Positions 1 through 13,692 of a stretch of 64,000 nucleotides of DNA are shown here, one piece after another (within the stretch, counting starts at the first letter, position 1; the number at the start of each line of letters is the position of its first letter). Below the pieces are notes generated by a model that was not told the origin of the DNA, did not search any database, and worked only from the letters and a program-made list of their open reading frames with translations. A program made the translations under genes and the position numbers. The stretch comes from Taxawa tesnikishii (nom. ined.) (lineage: Eukaryota; Ascomycota; Dothideomycetes; Dothideales), in NCBI GenBank assembly GCA_030247885.1, contig JAPDRO010000018.1, forward strand, positions 558,001 through 622,000, given 5' to 3'.

Positions 1-693
1 CACGGCCGTACACCGTAACGGAACCCACTCAAAGGACGAGCCAGCGTCTAATGCTTCGATGGAGGCCATAAGAGAGGGCAGTCGCGACGGTATGGCGGGG
101 TCTGCTTCAAATCATCCGTGACACGACCGTCTGCAGAAGCCTGGTCGGCCAGGACAAAAGAGCCGTGTTTCGAGAGAGGCAAGAGCCGGGTGTTCGGAGA
201 CGCGGGCGGTGAGGACCAGCCCGAGCTATGAAGTTACTGTCGTGACTACTTCTACTGCAGAATGCGTTCTTTACTGTCCACGACTCTTGTTCGCTACAGT
301 AGTACATTACCCCGCAATCCTGCCTCGAATACCACGAGGCGCAGTCACCAAGTCAGGCGTGCCGCTTCCACGAGCGAGCTGGCTGCATAGAGTGTGCAGC
401 CATGGTGCCTGCCTAGTCAGCAAGCAGCTAGAAGAGTGACCAGTTTGCATAGGTGTGTAACTCTAATCTCTCCCGGTTCTTCTCCGCATTGCACGTTCCA
501 TGTAGGTCTTTGCAGGAATTGGTCCTTCTTGATCAAGCTACAAACACCTCCGCCTGTTACATACATACTCGTTACCAGAACCACGCCTCACGAATAAGAT
601 ACATCCAGCGGTAGACTCTCAACTTCTCTATAATTCTTCCTTGTCCAGAATCCACTCCCCTTCCTGAGTTTCTGCGATACACCCGCGGGAGAC
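1..693. other. no gene recognised; upstream of the P450
   Basis: I see no convincing coding region here. The short open frames on both strands lack start context, splice structure or family resemblance. The last 100 bases are C/T-rich, as is common just upstream of fungal start codons, so the 3' part is probably the promoter and leader of the P450 that begins at 694. Confidence 0.5.
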
Positions 694-2725
694 ATGGCCC
701 TACTCGTTCCCAGCCTGATACTAGGCCTCGTCGTTTTGTACCTAGCCAGGACCCTCACCCGGTCAAGACAAGCACGCCGACCTCCACTTCCACCAGGACC
801 CAAAGGCATGCCTTTTGTGGGCAATCTGAACGACCTACCCAAGCCTGGCGTGCTCGAGGCTCACCACTGGCTCAAGCACAAGGACTTATACGGTTCGTAG
901 GAACTGGTTTCTGACTGCTGCTGATCGATGTTCAAGCACCGACCATGGACAGGTGGATGATGAACGCGGAACTGATGATGGATCTGAGCTGATGACTTGG
1001 TGTTGCAAGGCCCGATCAGCTCTGTAACCGTAATGGGCCAGACCATAATCATCCTGAACGACCCACGGCTGGCCTTTGAGCTCCTGGAGAAGCGGTCAGC
1101 GATCCATTCGTCTCGGCCCAAACAGATCTTCGCTGGCGAAATGTACGCAACCTCGCTCTGCTCTTAGAGTCGAATCGAGCGCCATGAGGCGCGGAAAGAT
1201 AGAAGAGGTGCTGATACGTTTACCTTCTACGCTACAGGGTCGGATGGGAGAACTCGCTCGGACTGTCCCCTTACAACAACCGCTTCCGAACCTATCGCAA
1301 GAACATGTCTCGGATCATCGGCTCCAAGAGTTTGGCTTCTCAGTTCAACGCATTGCAAGAGGCTGAAGTCGGGCACTTTCTTCTACGCGTTCTGGAAAAG
1401 CCTGAGGAGTTAGTCGACCACATTAGAAAGTCGGTTGTTTCCGTTCCTCGCCGGTGCATATGTTTTACTGCTCCGTTATTGACTTGCCACCGGGTTCTTA
1501 GGGAAGCGGGTACTGTGATCTTGAAGATCGCTTACGGCTATACGGCGGAGCCTCACGAGATGGATCCGCTGATCGAGATGGCTGGTGATGCAATGGACAA
1601 ATTCGCCCGCGCTGGGGTTCCGGGCGCCTTTCTGGTTGATATCATGCCTTTTTGTAAGTATGTGCCATCTGCCGTGTACCCAAGAGCTCATTTGCGGTAG
1701 TGAATCAGCTTCCGGATTGGTTCCCTGGCACGGGGTTCAAGCAGACCGCTCGCGAGTGGGGTAGTGAATTGGCTGATGTGACGGAAAAGCCTTACGTCTT
1801 TGTCAAGCATCAGATGGCTCGAGGCCAGAACAATGAGTCCTTCCTGGCGCAATTGCTGGAGCGAGGTGATTCAGATGCGGAAGAAAAGTGGACAAACAAG
1901 TGGTCTGCCATGTCGTTGTACACAGCGGGAGCGGACACGGTGAGCCGAAAACTTAAATTTTACTTCTGGTGCTTTCCGATCTGACCGACTCAGACGGTAT
2001 CATCGATGGCATGCTTTTTCCTTGCCATGAGTGTCTTTCCGAACGTGCAGAAGAAGGCGCAGGAGGAGATTGATCGGGTGGTAGGACCAAACAGACTCCC
2101 TACCTATGCAGACCGTGAGAACTTGCCTTACATCAATGCCATGGTCAAAGAAGTTCTTCGTTGGCATCCTGTTGCGCCAATGGGTCTTCCACACACTAGC
2201 ACGGAAGACGACGAGTGTGAGGGCTATCTTATTCCGAAAGGCTCAATGCTGTTTGGGAACGTCTGGTGAGTGCGCAATGCTCTCAAGATCCGCTGGTCCT
2301 GAGTTTTCTGAGCTAACTTTAGATCGAGGTACTTTACCCACAACGCCGACGTCTATCCTGACCCCATGGCTTTCAAGCCCGAACGATTCATTGCCGTGGA
2401 TGACCGCAAGCCGGAACCCGATCCGCACATGTTCGTGTTCGGCTTCGGACGACGTATCTGCCCCGGAAGGATACTGGCAGACAATGCCTTGTACCTCAAC
2501 ATTGCACAAACACTGACCGTATTCAACACTAGCAAGGTTGTTGAAAATGGCAAGCAAGTGGAGCCTGGCATCAAGTTCGAACCGGGCGTGGTCAGTCACC
2601 CTGCGCCTTTCAAGACCTCAGTCAAGCCGCGCTCTTCTCGCCACGAGGAGCTGATCCGATCGATTGAGAAAGCCTATCCGTGGCAGGAAAGCGACGGCGA
2701 AATCTTGAAGAACATGAATTATTAA
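694..2725 (+). CDS. cytochrome P450 monooxygenase, seven exons
   Basis: Haem-thiolate monooxygenase anchored in the ER membrane by an N-terminal helix (residues ~1-20). A proline-rich hinge (PPLPPGPKGMPFVGN) follows. I place exons at 694-892, 1010-1142, 1238-1429, 1502-1653, 1701-1939, 1994-2265 and 2329-2725; together they give 1584 nt (527 aa), a normal length. Visible motifs are the I-helix AGADTT (~301-306), the K-helix ExxR as E358-R361 (KEVLR), and the haem-binding loop FGFGRRICPG with ligand Cys440. The last intron acceptor is the least certain: using the GAG at 2326-2328 keeps W-Y-F in frame, whereas the nearer TAG would create a stop. It resembles the O-methylsterigmatocystin oxidoreductase-like group of fungal P450s, but the substrate cannot be read from sequence. 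No polyketide synthase, NRPS or other pathway gene lies beside it. Confidence 0.9.
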
Positions 2726-3833
2726 AGATTTCATGTGGTGTAGAAGGGTGCGCGCATCTGGGAGCTCTATTCCAGCAAAAAACTTGCCCATTGCAATTTC
2801 AGAATCCATCACAAGAGTAACCGCGCTTGTCTCCAATCATCGTGGGCAGGCGTACGTAGAAGTTATACCACGGATCCAGACTCTTGGTAGGTTCGGCATG
2901 AATGGCAGGTGATCGGACCTAAAATGCGGATAGGTCATCTTCGTTAGATAGGGCAAGCTGTCGGAGGATGCGAGGTTCGGATAGTACGAGAGCCTGCGGG
3001 TAGACAAGGTTAAAAGAAGATTTTCCAACCAGGGGTCAAAACGTTCAACAACCAGGATTCCCATATGGTCACCCACTATAGTACTGACTGGTCGGTCGAC
3101 TGCTTGTGTATGGCAGAGCGGACGGGATGCCCAATGTTCAGCCGCCTATGGTCGAACGTGACGGAAATAGAATATCCAAGTTTTATATAATGATGTCTAG
3201 TAGCAATCTTCCAGCACTGTTCCAGAAGTCGGCTTCGCCCTTTCATACCAAGGACAGGCCTTGAATGCCCTGGAAGACTCATGGGCCGGACTGGCATCTG
3301 CCGTCACCCAGGCTGAGAACACGGAAGTCTCTACCGGTAACGAATCGTTATGCAAATTTCTCCGGAGGGCCCAGGATACTCGAGGTGCAACGGAGGATTC
3401 CACAAGCTGCTTCCATGCTTTACCGTCTAGAACAGATGGCAAAGGGCGGACCCAGGACGGAACAGTATGAACGGGCCACTGTGTGACGGGGAAGGTGTTG
3501 CTGTCATGGTCTGTAGTGTATTTTGGCTAATATGAGGGTGGGTATCGGCGTTTGATGGCCATCGGAGATGCCAAGCCATGGCCATAGTAGTAACTGTGGG
3601 AGCTTCACGTTCTGTACAGCACGAATTGATCGCGGGAGACAACAAGGACGACGGTAATGGAGAAGTGGGATGTGGCCAGGTGAGTAGCAGAGAGTATTGA
3701 GGAAGGCCGTCTGCGAGGTTGTCGATGTTGTCGGCAGGAGAAGCAACAGTTTACTTGAGCAACTGACGAATGCGTGAGTCAGCCTGCCGATGATGTCACA
3801 CGCGCCCCACGTCGCAAACCTGCCCCTCCATCA
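2726..3833. other. intergenic, nothing recognised
   Basis: About 1.1 kb between the P450 and the leader of the small hydrophilic protein gene. Open frames are short, overlap on both strands and show no known domain. The right end turns C/T-rich towards 3830, as expected for a promoter. Confidence 0.5.
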
Positions 3834-4161
3834 ATGACCTCCAATGCTCCTCCAACAAATTCCTATCTCAACCTCCAAACACTCCCGCTTACTCCTACCA
3901 AGCCTCTATACCGTTGACCTCCCCTCTGTGAGTCCAAACTCCCACAGGAATCTCTCTGCTCGAGGCATTGACTAATTCCTTCACAGACATCCACCACGAA
4001 CAGTACGTCCGAAACTCTCCCCTCGCATCCAACAACAGTCACACGCCCACAGCTTCCGCTGTCCGCTTTTCTTCCACGACAACCGTCACTAGCACCATAC
4101 CTGAACCATCTCACACAATTCACCATTGACACTGTTCGTAGAATCCGTCTCCGTATCCACA
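3834..4161 (+). promoter_or_regulatory. 5' leader with a short upstream ORF and a leader intron
   Basis: The leader of the following gene seems to hold a well-formed intron at 3928-3986 (donor GTGAGT, branch-like TGACTAAT, acceptor TTCACAG). An ATG at 3834 opens a 27-codon upstream reading frame that stops just before the donor. Upstream ORFs of this kind can dampen translation. Whether this one is in the mRNA depends on the transcription start, which I cannot see. Confidence 0.45.
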
Positions 4162-4377
4162 ATGTCCGCACCAAACGAAGGTCGTCAATCTCCAGAGCCG
4201 GAGCAGCAGTCCAACAAGCAGACCGGCCAGACCGCCGACCCAAACGCACAGGGTGCCGCACCATCCGAGACCCACGCCCAGGAGGCCTCCAAGGAGCAGC
4301 TCAAGAACCTGCCCAGCAACCCAGAACCACCTCTCGCCAAGGCTGCCGAGGAGAAGACGAGCAAGACTATGTCCTGA
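4162..4377 (+). CDS. small hydrophilic protein, 71 aa, conserved in fungi
   Basis: A 71-residue protein starting MSAPNEGRQSPEPEQ. It is rich in Q, E, K, A and P, with no membrane segment and no signal peptide, and is probably disordered. The pattern (MSAPN start, SPEPE, then a C-terminal half with SNPEPPL and a KAAEEKTSK tail) matches a family of short, often abundant ascomycete proteins of unknown function. I recognise it from memory and cannot name a role. The ATG at 4162 is the first ATG in this frame and follows a C/T-rich spliced leader. It stands alone between two intergenic spans. Confidence 0.75.
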   Translation: MSAPNEGRQSPEPEQQSNKQTGQTADPNAQGAAPSETHAQEASKEQLKNLPSNPEPPLAKAAEEKTSKTMS

Positions 4378-5889
4378 GTCTGCGCAAACCTCTTCAGCAA
4401 TGAGCTGTCGATAGCGTGTGACAGGAAGGGAGAGCTCACAGGTTGAGCTTTCTTACGAGGGATGAGCCATACATAGATGAATGAAAACGTATGATCCAAG
4501 CAGAAGTAACACCTGATCCATGTACTTGAAGTTACTTCGAAACTTGTGGTGCTCGCTCCATTCACAGACGCCTTGTTCCAACGACCGCTCACCACCCAGG
4601 GACTTCTTCTTATTGGCCGGCATTTGCTACGGGCTCGGGCACGATACGGCGGCTGGAAACAAAACTGTATAAGAGCAACGAAATGTGCGTCTCCCATCAA
4701 CGTCAGCGCCATCCTGCAGCGCAATCCATGCGCTTTCGCGTACGCTTTCGCGCAGTGGTGTGTGCGCGTGGCAGCGTGCTCTTCAACAGTACGCTCGGTC
4801 CGCGAGCGGCAAGCCGGTCGACGCCATCCGCGTCGGTGTTAGCATACTGTTCAGTCGAAGACCTGTCTCTCCACTGCGCATCTGGCATTGATTAGGAAGC
4901 CCTGCTGGAACAGGGACAAGCACCTGTCAAACCCCGCACCCCTTCCCCACCCCAAGAGCCGTTCTAATTACAAGTGATCTGAACACTGTGCAATGATACG
5001 CGAACATTTGCACTTGTACGATCCGTATGGAGCGCTCACCTTAACTAGCTCAGGACCGAGGCAAGACCGGTGTAGAGCATCTGGCTCACCATGACGGTAA
5101 TACGCAATCATTTGCCTACAGGAGCACAGTGAACTGATTGTTTCGCCTCCATTGCAGGGTACGCGCTGCGAAGCTGGCTTGGGTTGCGTTTGTTGTATCT
5201 AATCTGCCTCACCCTCCCGCCTGCCATCCGACCACTTCCGAGCGAGGAGGCCTCAACAGGCCGAGAAAGGGGACGGGCGAGCGTCGCAGGTCTTCCGAAG
5301 AGAAGATAACGTTCATGCCGCATCCTAAAATCCGGTCAGCGACGTCCTATCGAAGGCACTAGCCACGACGCCGGTCTTCGAAGGGTGAACTTACGTTTGT
5401 ACCACTACTACCACAGGCTTGACCCAGGTGAACGTACCTCCGGCCTCGTGCATCTTCTTAGCCATCACTAGTCGTCGGGCAATGCAGCCATGGTTGAAGT
5501 CTTCTTTTTTTCTTTTTTGAAACGCATGGTTTCTGTGTGTCATTCGGAATTACCAAGTATGGTATCCCAGCCGCGTGATCAGGCTGGTATTAATCAACAG
5601 CCAAAGTCTTCCCAAGACACACCTATCCACAAACTAGAGAAAGAAGAAAGAAGAAAGGGGAGAAAGATGAGTGAAAGGAGCGCAGAATGTGCATGTATTA
5701 TCCACACCTGTTGTGCAATGCTGTAGTTTCAGAGTAGTTTTTGCAAACCTCATAAGTCAGAAACCGCCCTCAAACGGTTTGCCATAACATTTGATATTTC
5801 CCTCGACTCCCCGCATCGCCTATCAGCCAAAAGAATGACCTGAATGCACTAAAAGGAAGAAGAAAAAGAAGAAGCCCCAGCCCACTGGT
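4378..5889. other. intergenic, nothing recognised
   Basis: 1.5 kb between the small-protein gene and the 3' end of the kinase gene. It contains T-rich and GAAGAA-rich simple stretches (about 5504-5520 and 5639-5670) but no supported gene. The part next to 5889 is presumably the kinase 3' UTR. Confidence 0.5.
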
Positions 5890-8071
<2,182 letters not shown>

Positions 8072-9917
8072 GTCGTTGGTCTACGACAGCGCTACGATAC
8101 AGTACGGCGGTGCTTTGATGCGAGGCTGGGCGTCCTGACGCGCATCGAACGACGCTGAGGCAACGCGGGCGGGAGCGACTGGGACACGGCAGCGCAGCGG
8201 AGGGTGAGTTGCGGTGCGGTGAGGATGCTGGAGACGCGGCCTGTATGTTGTGATCAGCCGCCGTCAATGTAGACGACCGCGACTCTCCTCGTTAACTCCT
8301 TGCGGGTAGGGTGTCTATGTGATTGTTGTGTGTGATTCGGGCTCTGATGTCCAACAATCATTCGGTGCAGCCGCCGGGCATTGGCTTGACTTGACTGGTT
8401 CACGGCAACGTCCGGTGGGGAGTTGTACGAGTGCCGTGTTCGATGACGAGATGCCCTGACCATCATTCACTCCTACACTCCTACACCCATCTAGCTGCAC
8501 GTTGTTGCCAACTCATCCGGATCGTGATACGGACCTGCATCTGTCTTTTGCGTAGCTACGTGCGGCAAAGGTAACGCTTCAACTGCAAGTGCAGCAACGC
8601 CTCACATCTTCCACATCATCCACTGTAGTTCCACGCTCTAACGTGATGACTGTCACTTGTTGTCCGTCTTCCCCTGGTTCTTTCCATTGCAATATCAAAC
8701 GGGGTATCGTCTTTATGCCTCTGACGAGGCAACTAATGCGCAAAGGGGCCAGTCATGTGTGCATGGTCTCGTAGTACTCCTTGGCTACCGGATTGACGCA
8801 AGCACAGAAGCGTAGGACTTCCAGGCACGTATCAGCGCGCTTGAGATCTTCTGCCTACGTTTGTGGGGAGTGACGATGCAAGAGCTACTCCGCGAGCTAC
8901 TCCGCAAAGAACTACAGTGCACGCACTGTACGCTTGAAAACTATGTCTGTGTCAGTACAGGCTTGTGGCGCAAATGGAAAAGCATCTCACATGACAAGCC
9001 AGCATCTTCTGAAGATACCTTTCTCGGCGGTCAAACAACCGAACATCCGAGCAGATGCCTTGGATGCCGTCAGTCCTTCTGCAGCATGTTCCAACTCCGC
9101 TTGCTGCCCTGCCTGGTCTACGCACACGTGAGTAAATATATGATCGAATTCCACGATGTCTCTGCGTGTACGTATCGGCACTTGGTCGGCCCTACCATTT
9201 TACTCTTTCGCGGCTCAAAGGATGGCATGGCCTAGATTTCCGGCAGCGCGATACGGGAGCGATGAAGGGTTTGCGCCGGAATACCAAGACAGCAGATGCG
9301 TCGTCACGTTGTGGGGCATCAACAGACCAGGCAGATCAGAGAGACATGGATATGATATATGAACTACTCAGCATTCAGAAATGCCCATGCCACCGCCAAC
9401 GCCGTCAACCCTTCCCTCCCAGATGGTGAGGTACAAATCAAAACGAACCGCGGGAGTACATTGCATAAACTCCAAGAAGTATCTGAACGAAAGAGGCAAG
9501 GAACATCAGAGAAGAGGCGACAAGCGAAATGTACTCAGTCAAGAAAGAACAAGAGAAAGAGAAGAACCACCAATTGGTAGGGACTCGGCACGGTGCCAGT
9601 GCCAGCCAGAGAGCATCGAGCGCCCAATTTCAATGCTAAGACTGATGCTAAGTCGTAACAAAATTCGGAACTGTGGCCAAGCACTAGGAATCGCTAGCAA
9701 GTGAATCCGAACAGGAACGCAAGAAACCTCTCGACGAACCGGAATTCTATACGCTTTTGTTCTTCCTGTGCCGTGACATGCGCCCTGCTGCTTTTCGATG
9801 GATTCTTTTTGAACGCCAAACGCCTGCATAGGTCATCAATCGTAACGCGTTGTGATCCCGGTTGGGTAGGTCGTGGATGGTGAGACACTCTCAGGATAGG
9901 TGATGCGATTGCAATCT
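8072..9917. other. intergenic, nothing recognised
   Basis: 1.8 kb between the start of the kinase gene and the end of the acidic nuclear protein gene. Frames up to ~120 codons occur on both strands, but none carries a domain, consistent splicing or fungal protein-like composition. The first few hundred bases are presumably the kinase promoter. Confidence 0.5.
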
Positions 9918-12003
9918 TCAATGGCGAAGACTGTGCGACCGATTGCGATTCCGTCGGTTGACGGGACTCTTTGACAGTGGACTCATTGGAGGGTTTCGGT
10001 GGCCAACATCCTTACCCATACGCTTTCTACGCAGTGGAGTGATTGGCGTGTTGGCAGCGGCACGCCTGCCGGTCTGCATGGCGTTGGATTCGGATGTAGC
10101 ATTACGAAGGGCTGGGTGAGCTGGTAGGGAGCCCACGTGCCTGGCGAACTGCTGGTTGCGACGGAACGAGCCAACGGCGCCACCAAGGCGATCGAAATGG
10201 GCGAGGAGGTCGTCATGAACAGATCCTTTGGCCTTGTAATGGGGAAATGGGGTGGAAGCAGTAGGAGACGTAAAAGGGCGTCGGCCTCTTCCGGCATGTC
10301 ATCGTCGTCTTGATCATCTTCGTCTTCAAAGTTGAGGAAGTCCAGTGGGTCCTCCTCGTCATTGCTAACAGTAAAGCTATCCCCACCACTAGGGGCCGCT
10401 ATAGTGCCCTGAGGAGCGATTGCTTGTACAACGTCTCTGTTGTTAAGGTAATCAAGAAAAGCAGGTGCCATATCCAAGGAAGCAAACTGGTTGCTGCTAT
10501 CGCTCTCCTCCGCTGGAGTCAACTGCACGGATCCTCGGGGACTGTTGTTGCGTGTGTTGTTCAGGCTGCACATCTGGTTCCACTTCGCGCGCTCATCCGG
10601 AGTCTGGTTCCTCGCCGGCCAAAGGATGTGACGTGCATTCCGGCCGGTACCGTCGATGGTCAAGACAGGCTTGTCCGGGTCGATGATGAAGGTGCCCATC
10701 TTGGGCATGCGCGGACCCCTTGGAGCAGGTCTACGACTTTGACTCTGAACTCTCGACTTGGCCACCTTGGGTGTGCTTATCGCACTGCCTGCAGCGACAG
10801 GTGACGCTGGCTTTTTCGACCTTGTCAGGTGCAGGCGGCGGCGGCATAGATTCTTGTTCTTCCTCTGTAGTGTCGCCATCGTCTGCTAGAAAGCAGAACT
10901 ACGTCAGCTGAATCATAACTTTATCCACCAAAGATATACATACACTCGTAACCACTGGAGCCGGCAGATAAGTCGGAGTCTGAGCCTGAGCTTTCGTTGT
11001 CCATCATCAGTACTCTCAATTCATCGCCATCGTAATCCCAGTAGGAACCGGTGTCGCTAGCATCGTCTAGGTACAAGTCTTGGTCGTTCTCGATAACCCG
11101 TCGGAAGTTCGGATCGAGATGATCCTGCTGGACGAAAAGGTCTGGAAAGAAGCTCTCGACTTGCTCGGAATCAACACTCTCGGCGTCGGAGTGGTCCATC
11201 TCATCCTCGAAACGAACCCGACGTCCACCATCGTTGGACTCTTCACTGTTCTTCCGTGCCAGAGGTGTGGTGCCGCCAAAGACGTTGTCAGACTCCAGTT
11301 CGTCGAACATGAATTGTGATTGCAGGAAAGGCGATTCCGCAAACAGGTAGCTGGAACTTATTCCGAACGCAGCGAAATCGCTTCCAGCACTAGAAAGGCT
11401 CAGACGTCGGACAAGAGCTTCCTCTTCATCGGCGTTGAGGTTCTGGCTGCTCAGCATCATATCTTCTTCCTGCCGCGTACGAGCGTCGCCTTCATCGGAT
11501 TCACTGATTGCATCAACTCCGTTGTAATCATCATCATCGTCCGGAATCTCCCCGGCCTCCTCTTCTGGCCTCCACCCCATCGCTTCGAGCTCTGCCATCC
11601 GCTGCTGAATCAACGCATCATCGTCTCCGAAGTCACTCGTAGCCACCGATGGAACCTTGCTGCCGATTGGATCCAAATCCATCGGGTCTCCCTGTTGAAT
11701 CGACGAGACCTTGGAAGTAGATGTATCACCGCTGATGATGTGCCTCGTCAAGCGCTCCTCCACAGCACCCGACGAGGCATGTCTGTCTGGCTCATTGGAG
11801 GCGTCGGCCTTTTCCTTGCTCACACTACTGTCTCCATCTTCTCCGTCTTGTTCGTTTGTAGTGTCTATCTCCTGGCTGTCTCGTGTGACATCGGAAGATG
11901 ATTTTCCTCCGGTTGGCTTCTTAGCATAATGACCTGCGCTGTCAGAGGATGGACGATGCGAGTCCATCGCTTTCCCAATGTTCTGAGCTTGTACGTTCGC
12001 CAT
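9918..12003 (-). CDS. acidic, Ser-rich nuclear-type protein, conserved in ascomycetes, unknown function
   Basis: Two exons (12003-10944 and 10885-9918; donor GTATGT, acceptor CTTTCTAG) encode ~675 aa. The first exon is strongly acidic and Ser-rich (MGWRPEEEAGEIPDDDDDYN, several SD/SE clusters). The splice joins SAGSSGYE to SDDGDTTEEE, a motif I associate with one ascomycete family. Next come a GTFIIDPDKPVLTIDG block, an acidic stretch, and a basic C-terminus with GSFRRNQQ and NTPITPLRRKR, probably a nuclear localisation signal. Two indels are needed: one extra base in the CCG tract at 10834-10845 and one missing base near 10272-10278. They compensate, so total length stays a multiple of three. 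The start could also be the in-frame MDSHRPSS codon at 11967. The role is unknown; composition suggests a chromatin or transcription-linked regulator. Confidence 0.7.
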
Positions 12004-13692
12004 CTTCGTTGTTGTAATGTAAGAAGTTGAGGCTAGGTTGTGTATAAGAATCTGGATGGTGTACGGTATTGATCCGAGGAGGGAGGGAACAGACGAGTAC
12101 TGAACAGTGTAGGTGTAGTTCTTTCGAGAAACGTGGTTCTGTCTTGGTCGTGGAGTAATATGGACTCGGCCTTCTGAGGGTCAAGTCTTGTAATCCCGCG
12201 TTCGTTTGGCCGGGGGTGCAAACGGGAGAAAGATGGTGTCAACGAATGCGTTCTATGCCTGACCTAAGCAGTTGAGTGTACTTGATCAGATCGTCGACTG
12301 CCAAAGATGATATCTTTCAGGCAATCCAATGTTGAATCGTCGTTGGTATGTTGAATGTCTCGGTGAGCTGTGGCCGGACTGGACGGCGCCGTACGTACAG
12401 GCGCCGCCCAGTGGAGGATTTAGAGCTCAGCGACAGCCTGCGGCATCTTTCTCAACGGGGTGGTTCGAATGGATGGTTGTTGTGGTGTCCTTTGTGATGG
12501 ATAGGGCGACTTCTTCGTCTGTTGGTTGCGATTGCGATTGCGTAGGAAGTAGAGGGGGAGGAAGGCAGTAAAGAAGTTAAACTACTTTTCCGACCAGGGT
12601 CAGCCAAACACTTGCCCCACTCTGGCGCGCGCCATGCCGAATCAGAGCTTAGTGCCACTGTCGGTGAAGACGACAACATTTGGCACACAGCCATTGGCCG
12701 CTCCTTCCTTGCATCTTGTTCTCTCGCTGCATACTGCCGCTGCATAGGAGATGGCATCGCGACTAAGCGCTCTCGTCTACGAAGCACGTTGATGTCTATG
12801 AGATCTTGTTTCTGCCATCCAGTGGTCTGCAGCCAGCGACAGATGAGGGTCCATGTCCATGTCCCATGTCGCGTGAGAGGCGCCAAGAGTGCCAGATCTG
12901 TTGTCCAGGACATCGAGTAGCGAAGCGTGGAGTGATTGATGGGCAGGGGTTCATCTCGAACTCGTGTGACATGACATGCCCTTTGCCCTTTGCCCTCTGC
13001 CCTTTGAATCATCCCATCCCGCGCTCGCGCGAACTTTGTGTCACAGCATCATCCCCTCCTGACTCACAGAACAGCAAATCGCTTCCTTCTACTCTATTCG
13101 TCTCCTCCAGGTCTCTCCTGATTGCACTGACTACAACCCACCTACCAGGTTTTCGTAGCTTCTTACGAGGCAAAGGCACAGTTGCCATCAGAGACTGGTC
13201 CCACACCTGCAACTACTAAAAGTCTGTTCCAGGAATCATCTTCCCCAGCCAATCAGCGCCTGAATTCGGCTGCAATCCGCATCGACGTCTGCACGCAAAG
13301 CCACCGGTTGTGCGTCACGGGTGACAGGCACTTCTGTTTCTGCCCTCATACGAACACATATTGTATCGATCGGACCCCGATCCCTCAAAAGAAATGGACG
13401 ATACAGAAGAAGGGACAAGAACAGCGATTGGCTGCATGTGCGATAGCCGGAGTCCCCACGCTAGCGAAAGAAGCCCAGGTCTGCGGCTATCGCACGTGAT
13501 ACGTGGTATGACATGGCAACTTGGGACACGTGCTGATCGAATCTCTGCTTGGTCGCAGTAACAACATTCAACAGAGATGATGGATGCGTATTGAGAAGCT
13601 TTCGACAATGTATAGGAACCGTGTAACAGAGCGATCGTTAAACGACGCAACAATCCCCTTCTCCTCAGTGACTGTCTTCTCATTGCTCTAGA
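12004..13692. other. intergenic, nothing recognised
   Basis: 1.7 kb upstream of the acidic protein gene and downstream of the OPT transporter. A 186-codon minus-strand frame at 12452-13012 has no domain and an unlikely composition, so I leave it out. A small CCCTTTG-type repeat sits near 12978-13006. Confidence 0.5.

Noticed and set aside
12452-13012. 186-codon minus-strand open frame
   Set aside because: No domain, odd composition (Trp, His and Arg in unstructured order), no splice context and overlapping frames on the other strand. Probably chance.
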